Below, one piece after another: positions 1 to 6,686 of a stretch of 12,957 nucleotides of DNA. The stretch spans positions 1-12,957 of the forward strand of contig JBKHHU010000097.1 of assembly GCA_046539045.1 (NCBI GenBank), in the 5' to 3' direction. A program made the position numbers and the translations under genes. How positions within the stretch are numbered: position 1 is the first letter of the stretch; each line of letters opens with the position of its first letter. Under the pieces are notes generated by a model. That model saw only the letters and a program-made list of their open reading frames with translations, had not been told where the DNA came from and searched no databases. This stretch comes from JBKHHU01 sp046539045. GTDB lineage: Bacteria > Planctomycetota > Phycisphaerae > SM23-33.

Positions 1-988
1 GCTTGCCCTCGATGGAGGCGATGAGTGCCGTTTCTTCGCCGCAGACGAACGCCCCGGCACCTTCCATTACGTGAATTCGCATCGTCTTGCCGGTGCCGAA
101 AACGTCACCGCCCAGGATGCCCATCGCCTCGGCGTCGGCGACTGCCTTGCGGACACGCTCGACAGCCAAGGGGTATTCCATCCTCACGTAGACATACCCT
201 TCATCGGCTCCGACGGCCCGGGCGGCGATCATCATGCCTTCCAGCACGGCGTGCGGGTTGCCTTCCATCACCGAACGGTCCATGAACGCTCCGGGGTCGC
301 CTTCATCGCCGTTGCAGATGACGAACTTCTTTTCGCCGGGCTGGATGCGGGTCAGGTCCCATTTGCGTCCGGTGGGGAATCCGCCGCCGCCCCGACCTCG
401 CAGGCCGGATTCCAGGACCTCGTTGCAGACGGCTTCGTCGGTCATTTCCGCGAACGCTCTGCGAGCTCCGAGATAGCCGCCCTTGGCGATGTACTCGTTG
501 ATGTCCTCGGCGTCCACGCTTCCGCAGTTGGCCAGCACGGTTCGAGCCTGACGGTTGTAGAACGGGATATCGTCCTGCTTTGGGCAGTGCTCGCCGGTCT
601 TGGGGTGCTCGTAGACCAGACGGTCGATAATCTCTCCGCCGACCAGCGTACGCTGCACAATCTCCTCGACGTCCTCGGGCTTGACCTTTACGTACAGCAA
701 ACCTTCAGGCTCGATGCTCAGCAGTGGACCCATCTGGCAGAAGCCCTGACAGCCACTCTTGCTGACCAGCAGTTTCTCGCGATCGCTGTCGTCGTGGATG
801 TCAAGAATGGTCTCGACGTCCAGTCCCGCTTCGGCAATCTTCTCAACCAGAGCGGCATGAACGTCCATCGCTCCGTTGGCAACGCAGCCGGTACCGGCAC
901 AAAGAACCAGTCGCTGCTTCACGTTCTTCCGGGCCTGCGTGTAGCGGTCCCTTGTTTCTTCCAGCTTGACCTGGGTGAATTCTGTCAT
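1..988 (-). CDS. NuoF/HydB-like NADH-binding flavoprotein subunit (partial, C terminus off window)
   Basis: This is the 5' part (329 codons) of a NuoF-family subunit; the open frame runs off the left edge. Residues 1-110 form a thioredoxin-like [2Fe-2S] domain with Cys30, Cys35 (CAGTGC), Cys80 and Cys84 (CQGFC). From about residue 165 the NuoF core follows, with GLRGRGGGGFPTGRKW at 195-210 (FMN/NADH site), NGDEGDPGAF at 226-235 and GAGAFVCGEETALIASIEG at 310-328. An N-terminal [2Fe-2S] domain on NuoF is typical of HydB/HndC of NAD(P)-linked, often bifurcating [FeFe]-hydrogenases and of some NAD-linked formate dehydrogenases. Such proteins are about 600 residues, so the [4Fe-4S] and any ferredoxin-like tail should lie outside. 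The protein would take electrons to or from NAD(H) in the cytoplasm. The start is ATG at 988, two bases after the NuoE-like stop, with GGGAGG inside the upstream gene as ribosome site. The family is certain; the exact complex is inferred. Confidence 0.93.
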   Translation of the reverse strand, partial: MTEFTQVKLEETRDRYTQARKNVKQRLVLCAGTGCVANGAMDVHAALVEKIAEAGLDVETILDIHDDSDREKLLVSKSGCQGFCQMGPLLSIEPEGLLYVKVKPEDVEEIVQRTLVGGEIIDRLVYEHPKTGEHCPKQDDIPFYNRQARTVLANCGSVDAEDINEYIAKGGYLGARRAFAEMTDEAVCNEVLESGLRGRGGGGFPTGRKWDLTRIQPGEKKFVICNGDEGDPGAFMDRSVMEGNPHAVLEGMMIAARAVGADEGYVYVRMEYPLAVERVRKAVADAEAMGILGGDVFGTGKTMRIHVMEGAGAFVCGEETALIASIEGK

Positions 989-990
989 GG

Positions 991-1494
991 TTACTCCGCC
1001 TCCCTTCGGAGGATGTCCTCGACGATTTCAACAGCACTTCCGGGTGTGACCTGCCCGTAAACCTTCTCATCCACGACCAGCACCGGCGCCAGCCCGCAGG
1101 CTCCAAGACATGAGACCGTCTCGACGGTGAACTTCATGTCCTCGGTGGTCTCGTTCTCGCCTTCCAGCCCCAGACGCTCGCGGAGAGCGTCGAGAATCGG
1201 GATCGAGCCGCGGACGTTGCAGGCCGTTCCGTTGCAAAGGCGGAAAACGTGCTCGCCCTTTGGCTCCAGGGCAAAGTGGGCGTAGAAGGTGGCCACTCCG
1301 TATACCCTGGCGGGCGGAAGGTTCAGCGAGGTCGCGACGTAGGTCAGGACCTCTTCGGGAAGGTACTTGTACTCTTCCTGCACCGCCTGAAGGATCGGGA
1401 TCAGCCGGGCCGGGTCGTTTCCGAAGTTCGCGAGGATCTCACAGACCTTCTCGAACCTCTCGGCGGCGGGGTTTGTTGCTTGCGTGCGGGTCAT
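991..1494 (-). CDS. NuoE/HydC-like [2Fe-2S] subunit
   Basis: This 167-residue protein is a complete NuoE-family (24 kDa, thioredoxin-like) subunit. The four cluster ligands are visible as Cys87 and Cys92 (LCNGTACNVRG) and Cys129 and Cys133 (CLGACGLAP), the usual C-x4-C and C-x3-C pair. The N-terminal helical part (about 10-75) holds ILQAVQEEYKYLPEE and the VYGVATFYAHF stretch usual for the family. In complexes with a NuoF/HydB partner this subunit passes electrons between the flavin and its [2Fe-2S] centre. It lies between rex and the NuoF-like gene: 21 bases after the rex stop and 2 bases before the next start, so the three genes almost certainly share a transcript. The ATG at 1494 is preceded by GGAG about 8 bases upstream. 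With Rex next to it and only E and F subunits seen, HydC/HndA of a soluble hydrogenase is likelier than respiratory complex I, but the window cannot prove it. Confidence 0.95.
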   Translation of the reverse strand: MTRTQATNPAAERFEKVCEILANFGNDPARLIPILQAVQEEYKYLPEEVLTYVATSLNLPPARVYGVATFYAHFALEPKGEHVFRLCNGTACNVRGSIPILDALRERLGLEGENETTEDMKFTVETVSCLGACGLAPVLVVDEKVYGQVTPGSAVEIVEDILRREAE

Positions 1495-1515
1495 GTTACA
1501 GCTCCACAGGGTTGC

Positions 1516-2172
1516 TCAGAGTTTCTCTGCCTGGATCTTTTCGTTCAGTTTGCTGGTCAGCACACCGAGGCTGACGGAAAGTCTCACGTTCTCGACGATG
1601 ACGTCTTCGGGAACTTCCAGTTCCGCCGGGGTCAGGTTCCAGATCGCCCGGATACCGGCAAGCACCATCGCGTTGGCTGTTTCCTGTGCGTGTTCTGTCG
1701 GAACGGTGATGATGCCGATGGGCACGTTCATCCGCTGGGCGAGATCGGCCAGCTTTTCGATGGCGTACACCGGTTTCCCATGCACCTCTTTACCGATCCG
1801 TTCGGGGGAGGTGTCGAAGCCGGCCAGGATGTTCATTCCGTAGGGGTCGGTCCAGTCGTACCCAAGCACTGCCGTGCCGAGGGCACCGACTCCTACCAGA
1901 AACGCGTCCTTTGCGTTCCTCCAGCCGAGGAAGGTTTCGACCGCTTCGAGCAGGTCGGCCATGTCGTACCCAATGCGGGGCCTGCCGACGATTCCCGTCA
2001 CCGAGAGGTCCTTGCGGACCTGGGTGGGGTCCAGGTGCAGGGCGTTGGCGATATGGGTACAGGAGACATGCTCCCGTCCGGTCTTCGCCAGTTCCCGCAG
2101 TACCGCGTGGTACGAAGGCAGGCGTTGCAGTGTCGCCCGGGAAACCGGGGTAATCCGTTCTGTCGCGGCCAT
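1516..2172 (-). CDS. rex: Rex, redox-sensing transcriptional repressor
   Basis: This 218-residue protein matches Rex along its whole length. Residues 12-80 form the winged-helix DNA-binding domain, with TLQRLPSYHAVL (14-25), DPTQVRKDLS (48-57) and IGYDMADLL (67-75). Residues 88-200 form the Rossmann NAD(H) domain, with the glycine motif GVGALG at 94-99 and acidic Asp120 in GFDTSPERIG. The C-terminal helix (about 203-218) corresponds to the domain-swapped dimer helix of the family. Rex binds DNA when NADH/NAD+ is low and releases it when NADH rises, de-repressing fermentative and hydrogenase genes. Here it is the first gene of the operon it probably controls. The ATG at 2172 has AGGAA (minus strand, 2180-2184) seven bases upstream. 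A small departure is the TGIVGRPRIGY wing, where many Rex proteins have an FG-rich sequence. No textbook TTGTGA/TTCACA Rex box was found upstream, so its operator may differ. Confidence 0.95.
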   Translation of the reverse strand: MAATERITPVSRATLQRLPSYHAVLRELAKTGREHVSCTHIANALHLDPTQVRKDLSVTGIVGRPRIGYDMADLLEAVETFLGWRNAKDAFLVGVGALGTAVLGYDWTDPYGMNILAGFDTSPERIGKEVHGKPVYAIEKLADLAQRMNVPIGIITVPTEHAQETANAMVLAGIRAIWNLTPAELEVPEDVIVENVRLSVSLGVLTSKLNEKIQAEKL

Positions 2173-2185
2173 GGGCGGATTCCTA

Positions 2186-2209
2186 ATCGAGAAAGAGTTA
2201 TCGAGAAAG
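2186..2209. repeat. Tandem ATCGAGAAAG repeat, candidate operator
   Basis: ATCGAGAAAG occurs at 2186-2195 and again at 2200-2209, a 14-base period, between promoter P1 and the rex start codon. On the transcribed (minus) strand it reads CTTTCTCGAT. A near-identical third copy is at 2281-2290. A bound repressor here would sit just downstream of the predicted start site, so autoregulation by Rex or control by another factor is possible. The repeat is seen; its function is inferred. Confidence 0.5.
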
Positions 2210-2222
2210 TATTACTGAAAGC

Positions 2223-2251
2223 ACTATAGGAATAATCGGAGGCGGCGTCAA
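2223..2251 (-). promoter_or_regulatory. Sigma-70-type promoter P1 for the rex operon
   Basis: Read on the minus strand there is TTGACG (2246-2251) as -35, a 17-base spacer, and TATAGT (2223-2228) as -10. Each hexamer has five of six consensus bases and the spacing is ideal. The predicted start is near 2216, about 44 bases before the rex ATG. The match is seen in the sequence; its use is inferred. Confidence 0.7.
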
Positions 2252-2280
2252 GCGAGTTGAGGATAAATAGAGAAAAAAAT

Positions 2281-2290
2281 ATCGAGAAAA
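2281..2290. repeat. Third copy of the ATCGAGAAA element
   Basis: ATCGAGAAAA at 2281-2290 matches the tandem pair at 2186-2209 over nine bases. It lies just downstream of the predicted start of promoter P2, as the tandem pair lies just downstream of P1. It also sits within TATC-N7-GATA (2280-2294), a weak inverted repeat. Confidence 0.4.
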
Positions 2291-2299
2291 GATAAGCGA

Positions 2300-2328
2300 A
2301 ATAGAGACTTCTAGCTAACTATAGTCAA
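2300..2328 (-). promoter_or_regulatory. Possible second promoter P2 for the rex operon
   Basis: On the minus strand TTGACT (2323-2328) is followed after exactly 17 bases by TCTATT (2300-2305), which matches four of six -10 bases. The start would fall near 2293. It overlaps the palindrome ACTATAGT (2318-2325). It is weaker than P1 and could be chance in an AT-rich stretch. Confidence 0.35.
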
Positions 2329-2340
2329 AACACTGGGTTA

Positions 2341-2568
2341 AATTTCCGCTCCTCCCGGCGGCAAAGCCGCGGTGGGGGACGATCGGCTGAAACCGTTGCG
2401 GAGCCGCATGCTTGATCAGTTGTCTGGGGGAATCTGCAGAGAACAGCCCCCTCGCCGGCTGCAATTCCTCCGGTTGGGGCAAGGTGACCGGTATCATTCC
2501 TTGGATAATACTGGCCAATGCGGGGGTGACGTGTCTATTCTGTTGCTATTGGAAAGGGGTTTGCACCC
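2341..2568. other. Intergenic leader before the AsmA-like gene; possible structured RNA
   Basis: This is the gene-free half of the 396-base divergent region. It contains GCGGC-AAA-GCCGC (2358-2370), flanked by a C-rich arm at 2351-2356 and a G-rich arm at 2373-2378 that could lengthen the stem. A second potential hairpin has GGGGG (2426-2430) against CCCCC (2447-2451), with inner CTG/CAG pairs. GATAAT at 2504-2509 resembles a -10 box, but no good -35 lies 16-18 bases upstream. AAAGGGG at 2553-2559 is the likely ribosome site for the gene that follows. No known riboswitch was recognised, and no open frame looks coding. Confidence 0.3.
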
Positions 2569-5500
2569 ATGGCAGGCAAGCCAAGCAGTGAAAAGAAGAA
2601 AGACGCACGAAGCAAGCCCCGCAGGCTGTGGCTCAAGATACTCGTCGTCGTGCTGGTTGTGCTGGTCTTGTTGGTTTTCCTCGCGCCGTATCTGGCATCG
2701 ACGGGTGTAGGGGAGTCGCTGGTCCGCAACCAGATCAACAGTCGCATCCGCGGGAACGTGACCTTCGACGACCTCTCGATCAGTTGGTTCGGCCCGACCC
2801 GGATCGAAGGCTTTACACTTGAGGATCCCGAATCCCGGAAGGTCCTGCAGGCCGATCTCATTGAACTCGCCGGCGGGGCGTGGGATCTGCTCGTCGCGGC
2901 AGAGGATTTTGACAACCTGCTGGTCCAGTCGCCAACTATTACGCTTTACATGGAAGAGGAAGACGCGGCTTCCATCGAGCCGGCGGTCGACTCGCCGAAA
3001 CCAGCCGAGCCGGAAAAGCCGGACCAGCCGTCCACCTTGCCGATGCTCCGCGGTGCTTTCCAGGTCCAGTCGGGCACAATTGCCGTTGTCTTCGCCGATG
3101 GGCAGCAACTGCTGATCCGCAACGTCAATTCCACCGTCACGCTGGATACGTTGGACGATGTAGTCGCCGAACTGTCTGCCGAGACAGCCGGAGGCAAAAC
3201 GATCACCGCGGATCTGAAGGTCCGCGACCTGACGCACAACGGTGAGTTGAGCCTGCGTTCGGCCCAGGGAACCGGCCTGCTGAACGTGGAAGAGGGCATC
3301 CCCATCGATCTGCTGGCCACGCTGATCACCGATCAGCCGATCAATGGCGATTTTGGCGGTAAGGTGGAACTGCAGATCAAGGACGGCCAGGCCGTCACGG
3401 GCGGGAATTTCAAAATGGTGCGCGTCTCGGCGCCCCGACTGGGAACCGGGTCGGTTCGGCCTATCGACGGTCAACTGATGATCAATGCGACGTACAAAAC
3501 CGGTGGCGAGATCATCTCCGACGGGACCGTTCAGTTCTCGCGAGCAGAGCGAACCGAGCCTGCCGGTGATCTGAAAGCGGAGTTCGTCTACCGTCCGACC
3601 CCCGGACCCATGGACCTGACCGCCGAGCGGGTGTTCCAGGCGATTCTGGGCGGGGCGAGTATTAATCTGCCGCACCTGAAGCTCCAAGCCAACGGCTCTG
3701 CCGATATGGTCGTCCTTTCCGACGCGCTGCCCGGTCTGATCCGCCTGCGGGAAGGCGTTCAGGTGACGTCGGGGACGGTCACCCTGAATCTCGACGCGAA
3801 TACCGTCGACCAGGTGCCGCACAGCCAGGCCACTTTGGATCTGTCGGGACTGGCTGCCCGTCGCGAAAACGAGACGTACCTGCTTGAGAACATCACCACC
3901 AAGGTCGACATCTCGCTGCCCGATACGGGGCTGACGATCGCCCGGGCGGACCTTACCGGCCCGTTCGGCACGGTCAAGACCAACGGTACGATCGACGAGC
4001 TGACCTCGCGGTTCGACTTCGATCTTGCCCGCGGACAGCAGAAACTGCAGCAGGTGTTCGACTTCGGACGGACGGAACTGGCAGGCACGCTGAACGGTTC
4101 GCTCAACGTGAAACGCCAGGAAGATGTGCTGACGGTTGTTGCCGACGCCAACGGCCGTCAACTCCGAATAAGACAAGGTGAGCGATCGGTCGTTCTTCGG
4201 GAACTGCGCCTGAGGGAGGACGGAACGCTGACGCTGAAGAACCGGACCGAGCCGGAGCGGTTTGACCTGCGACGCGCGTTTTTGACGCTGGACGGAGAGA
4301 CCGTTGCCGATGTCAACGGGTTCTATCGCTTCGAAGACGGGAAGATGCAGGGGACGCTGACCAAGGCCGTGCTGGATATCGATCACCTGCGTCAGCAGGC
4401 GGAGAACCTGGATCTGGCATTCCTCACGCGGCTGGGCGGAAAGCTCACGCTCTTCGCCACGGCAGGGCGGGACAGCAGCGACAAGCCGATCACGTTCTCC
4501 GGGTCCGGCTCGCTGGCCAATCTTCGCGTAGATCGCGAGCCGCTTTTGGCCGGTGACAAGCCGGTGGAGCTGGACGTCAAGAGCGGAACGTACGATCCGT
4601 CCGCCAAGAGGCTGACCGTAGGTTCGGCAGCGGTGACCGGTCCGTCGATGACTGCGAATCTGAAGAGCCTGGTGGTTTCCACCGGCGACAGCCCAGGCCT
4701 GTCCGGGAGTCTCGAAGGCAGCATGCAACTGGCCCAACTCAAGCCGGTCGGCGCGGTCATGGAAGTGCCCGCGTTGGAGCGGCTGGCCGGACAGAGCAGG
4801 TTTACCGTTTCCGTGCGACAGGAACAGGACGGGGCACTGGTTTCGCAGGGGAAACTGACGGTCGAGGACCTGGCGGTAGACGGCAAGCCGGTGGGTCCCG
4901 AGCAGCGGGAAACCGTCGTTCAGTGGACGGATGCCTCCGTCACCCCCGCCCGCCGGCAGATGCAGCTTGCTTCCGCCGAACTCAGCAACGGCCTGGCCTC
5001 CGCTTCTGTGAAGAAGGTCAGCGCCGACTGGTCCCAACAGATCCGGCTGGAAGGTTCGGGAAATCTGTCTGCCGATCTGCGACGGGTGCTGGAGACGCTG
5101 GCGCGTCTGGGCGAAGAGAAGCAGGAGCCTGCCGCCATCGCGGGGCTGCTGACCGCCAAGGGGCAGTTCCGCACCGAGGAGGGCAATATCCGCTTCGACG
5201 GCGACGGCTCCGTGGATGATCTGGTTGTGGGCTCCGGTGAGAAAATCTTCCGCGAAGACAAAGCCACCTTCGCCGTCCGTGCCACAGCCCGTCCCGACAC
5301 CAAGACCATCGACCTGACGAAGGCGACAGTTTCATCCAGACTTCTGAATGCGGACGCCGGTGGGACGGTTCGCGATTACGACAAGAGGATGCTGCTGGAC
5401 CTGGCGGGCAACTACAAGGGCGATTGGGAATATATCACCACTCTGTTGCATGAGCTTGCTCCGGCGGCAAAGGGCAAGGCCTCGTTCGCGGGGACCACGG

Positions 5501-6669
5501 AAGGACAGTTCGTCGTTCGCGGCCCTGCCGCCAGACCGGGTGTCTATCCGGAATACAAGGGCGTGACCGGGCAGACGAAGATTTCCTGGGACTCGGCCAA
5601 CTTCATGGGCGTCCGGGCCGGCAAGGCCGTGATGACGCCCACGATGGAAGACGGCGTGGTCAAGCTTCCGATGACCGAGGTGCCTACCGACGAGAACGGA
5701 AAGATCCGCCTGATGGGCTCGCTGGACCTGACCGAACGCAAACGTGATCCGAAAACCGGCCAGTGGGTCGCGACGCCGCGGCTGATCATTCCGGGCAAAC
5801 TCCAGGTCCTGGAAGGCGTGCCCATCAGCGAGCAGTTGGGACGCGAACTGAGCTGGGTGATTCCGCTTCTGTACTCGATGGTTCAGGTCGAGGGCAAAGC
5901 CGACCTCCAGTTGGAGGATCTGGATCTCCCGTTGAGTGCGGCAGGGTTGCTGGAGGGCCGCGGTTCCGGGCGGCTGAAACTTGAGAACCTGCGGATCAGG
6001 CCCGGCGGGTTCAGTTCGAAGATCTTCAGCCTGCTGGGCATGGACGATGGCGGCAAATCGTACCCGCTGAGCATCTCCGGCGTGGATTTCAAGATCGCCG
6101 ACGGCAAGTTGCGCTACGACCGATGCGTCATCGGACTCGGCGAGGGACGGCAGATTAATCTCGCCGGAGCGATTTCCTATGATGAGCAACTGAACATGAC
6201 GATGGAGTTTCCCGTTACACCGCAACTGCTCAAGCAGTTCGGCGTGAAGAACGCCAGGGCGATGGAGTACATGTCGGTCCTGCAGGGGGTGTCGCTGCCG
6301 ATCCCGCTGCACGGTACCGTCTCGAACCCGAAACTCGACCTGAGCAAGGTGGACGTCAAGCCGCTGATCAACAAGGCCGTGCGCAACCTTCTGCTGAAGA
6401 AGGGCACCGACCTGCTGGGCAACGGCGACGAGAAGCCGACGGCTCAGCCGACGACTCAGCCCAAGAAACAATCCGCAGAAGAGGAATTGATCGAAGGCGT
6501 TTTCGACCTGCTGAACGGGAGAAAGCGGCGGCCGAACCAGAGCCCGGCCCCCGAGGACGAAACAACCACCGCCCCGACAACGCAGGCGGAAGAGAAGTCA
6601 ACCGAAGAGCGAGTGATCGAAGGTATCTTCGATATCATCGACAAGCGGACTAGACGCGAAGACGACTGA
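2569..6669 (+). CDS. AsmA-like/TamB-type envelope protein with one membrane anchor
   Basis: This is a 1366-residue protein of the AsmA-like (repeating beta-groove) type. Residues 1-20 are basic and cytoplasmic, and 21-42 form a single hydrophobic anchor. Residues 58-130 resemble the AsmA N-terminal unit (NVTFDDLSISWFGPTRIEG). A long region of alternating beta-strands, rich in 'GxLxAxLxV'-like turns, follows to about 1100. Residues about 1130-1275 match an AsmA-like C-terminal domain (GSGRLKLENLRIRPGG; later LPIPLHGTVSNPKLDL). The size is like E. coli YhdP and TamB (about 1260). E. coli YhdP, TamB and YdbH move phospholipid toward the outer membrane; a similar role here is inference. The tail (1290-1366) is low-complexity, with a duplicated motif. 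ATG at 2569 has AAAGGGG nine bases upstream. A YihY-type gene follows after 17 bases, so the two are probably co-transcribed. Confidence 0.8.
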   Translation: MAGKPSSEKKKDARSKPRRLWLKILVVVLVVLVLLVFLAPYLASTGVGESLVRNQINSRIRGNVTFDDLSISWFGPTRIEGFTLEDPESRKVLQADLIELAGGAWDLLVAAEDFDNLLVQSPTITLYMEEEDAASIEPAVDSPKPAEPEKPDQPSTLPMLRGAFQVQSGTIAVVFADGQQLLIRNVNSTVTLDTLDDVVAELSAETAGGKTITADLKVRDLTHNGELSLRSAQGTGLLNVEEGIPIDLLATLITDQPINGDFGGKVELQIKDGQAVTGGNFKMVRVSAPRLGTGSVRPIDGQLMINATYKTGGEIISDGTVQFSRAERTEPAGDLKAEFVYRPTPGPMDLTAERVFQAILGGASINLPHLKLQANGSADMVVLSDALPGLIRLREGVQVTSGTVTLNLDANTVDQVPHSQATLDLSGLAARRENETYLLENITTKVDISLPDTGLTIARADLTGPFGTVKTNGTIDELTSRFDFDLARGQQKLQQVFDFGRTELAGTLNGSLNVKRQEDVLTVVADANGRQLRIRQGERSVVLRELRLREDGTLTLKNRTEPERFDLRRAFLTLDGETVADVNGFYRFEDGKMQGTLTKAVLDIDHLRQQAENLDLAFLTRLGGKLTLFATAGRDSSDKPITFSGSGSLANLRVDREPLLAGDKPVELDVKSGTYDPSAKRLTVGSAAVTGPSMTANLKSLVVSTGDSPGLSGSLEGSMQLAQLKPVGAVMEVPALERLAGQSRFTVSVRQEQDGALVSQGKLTVEDLAVDGKPVGPEQRETVVQWTDASVTPARRQMQLASAELSNGLASASVKKVSADWSQQIRLEGSGNLSADLRRVLETLARLGEEKQEPAAIAGLLTAKGQFRTEEGNIRFDGDGSVDDLVVGSGEKIFREDKATFAVRATARPDTKTIDLTKATVSSRLLNADAGGTVRDYDKRMLLDLAGNYKGDWEYITTLLHELAPAAKGKASFAGTTEGQFVVRGPAARPGVYPEYKGVTGQTKISWDSANFMGVRAGKAVMTPTMEDGVVKLPMTEVPTDENGKIRLMGSLDLTERKRDPKTGQWVATPRLIIPGKLQVLEGVPISEQLGRELSWVIPLLYSMVQVEGKADLQLEDLDLPLSAAGLLEGRGSGRLKLENLRIRPGGFSSKIFSLLGMDDGGKSYPLSISGVDFKIADGKLRYDRCVIGLGEGRQINLAGAISYDEQLNMTMEFPVTPQLLKQFGVKNARAMEYMSVLQGVSLPIPLHGTVSNPKLDLSKVDVKPLINKAVRNLLLKKGTDLLGNGDEKPTAQPTTQPKKQSAEEELIEGVFDLLNGRKRRPNQSPAPEDETTTAPTTQAEEKSTEERVIEGIFDIIDKRTRREDD
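6436..6657 (+). repeat. Duplicated C-terminal module inside the AsmA-like protein
   Basis: Residues 1290-1321 and 1332-1363 share a layout: a Pro/Thr/Gln linker (PTAQPTTQPKKQ; TTTAPTTQAEEK) followed by an acidic-to-basic helix-like segment (EEELIEGVFDLLNGRKRR; EERVIEGIFDIIDKRTRR). The period is 42 residues. The core reads EExxIEGxFDxxxxRxRR. The repeat is clear in the protein sequence. Its role, such as contact with a partner or tethering at the periplasmic end, is unknown. Confidence 0.75.
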
Positions 6670-6686
6670 CAGCCGAAGAAGCTTCT

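Noticed and set aside
71..1060. A 329-codon plus-strand frame over the hydrogenase-type genes
   Set aside because: The opposite strand encodes conserved NuoF and NuoE cysteine and glycine motifs here. The plus-strand product has no matching features.
2173..2345. A classical Rex box (TTGTGA-N-TCACAA type) upstream of rex
   Set aside because: I searched the region by eye on both strands and found no such palindrome; only the ATCGAGAAA repeats stand out.
2494..5037. An 847-codon open frame on the minus strand, opposite the AsmA-like gene
   Set aside because: Its product is rich in Arg, Gly, His and Gln with no domain pattern, while the plus strand has a clear anchored AsmA-like protein with a ribosome site. 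Long antisense frames are common opposite GC-rich genes.
5332..6471. A 379-codon minus-strand frame under the AsmA C-terminal region
   Set aside because: It is a shadow of the AsmA-like gene, with composition typical of antisense translation.
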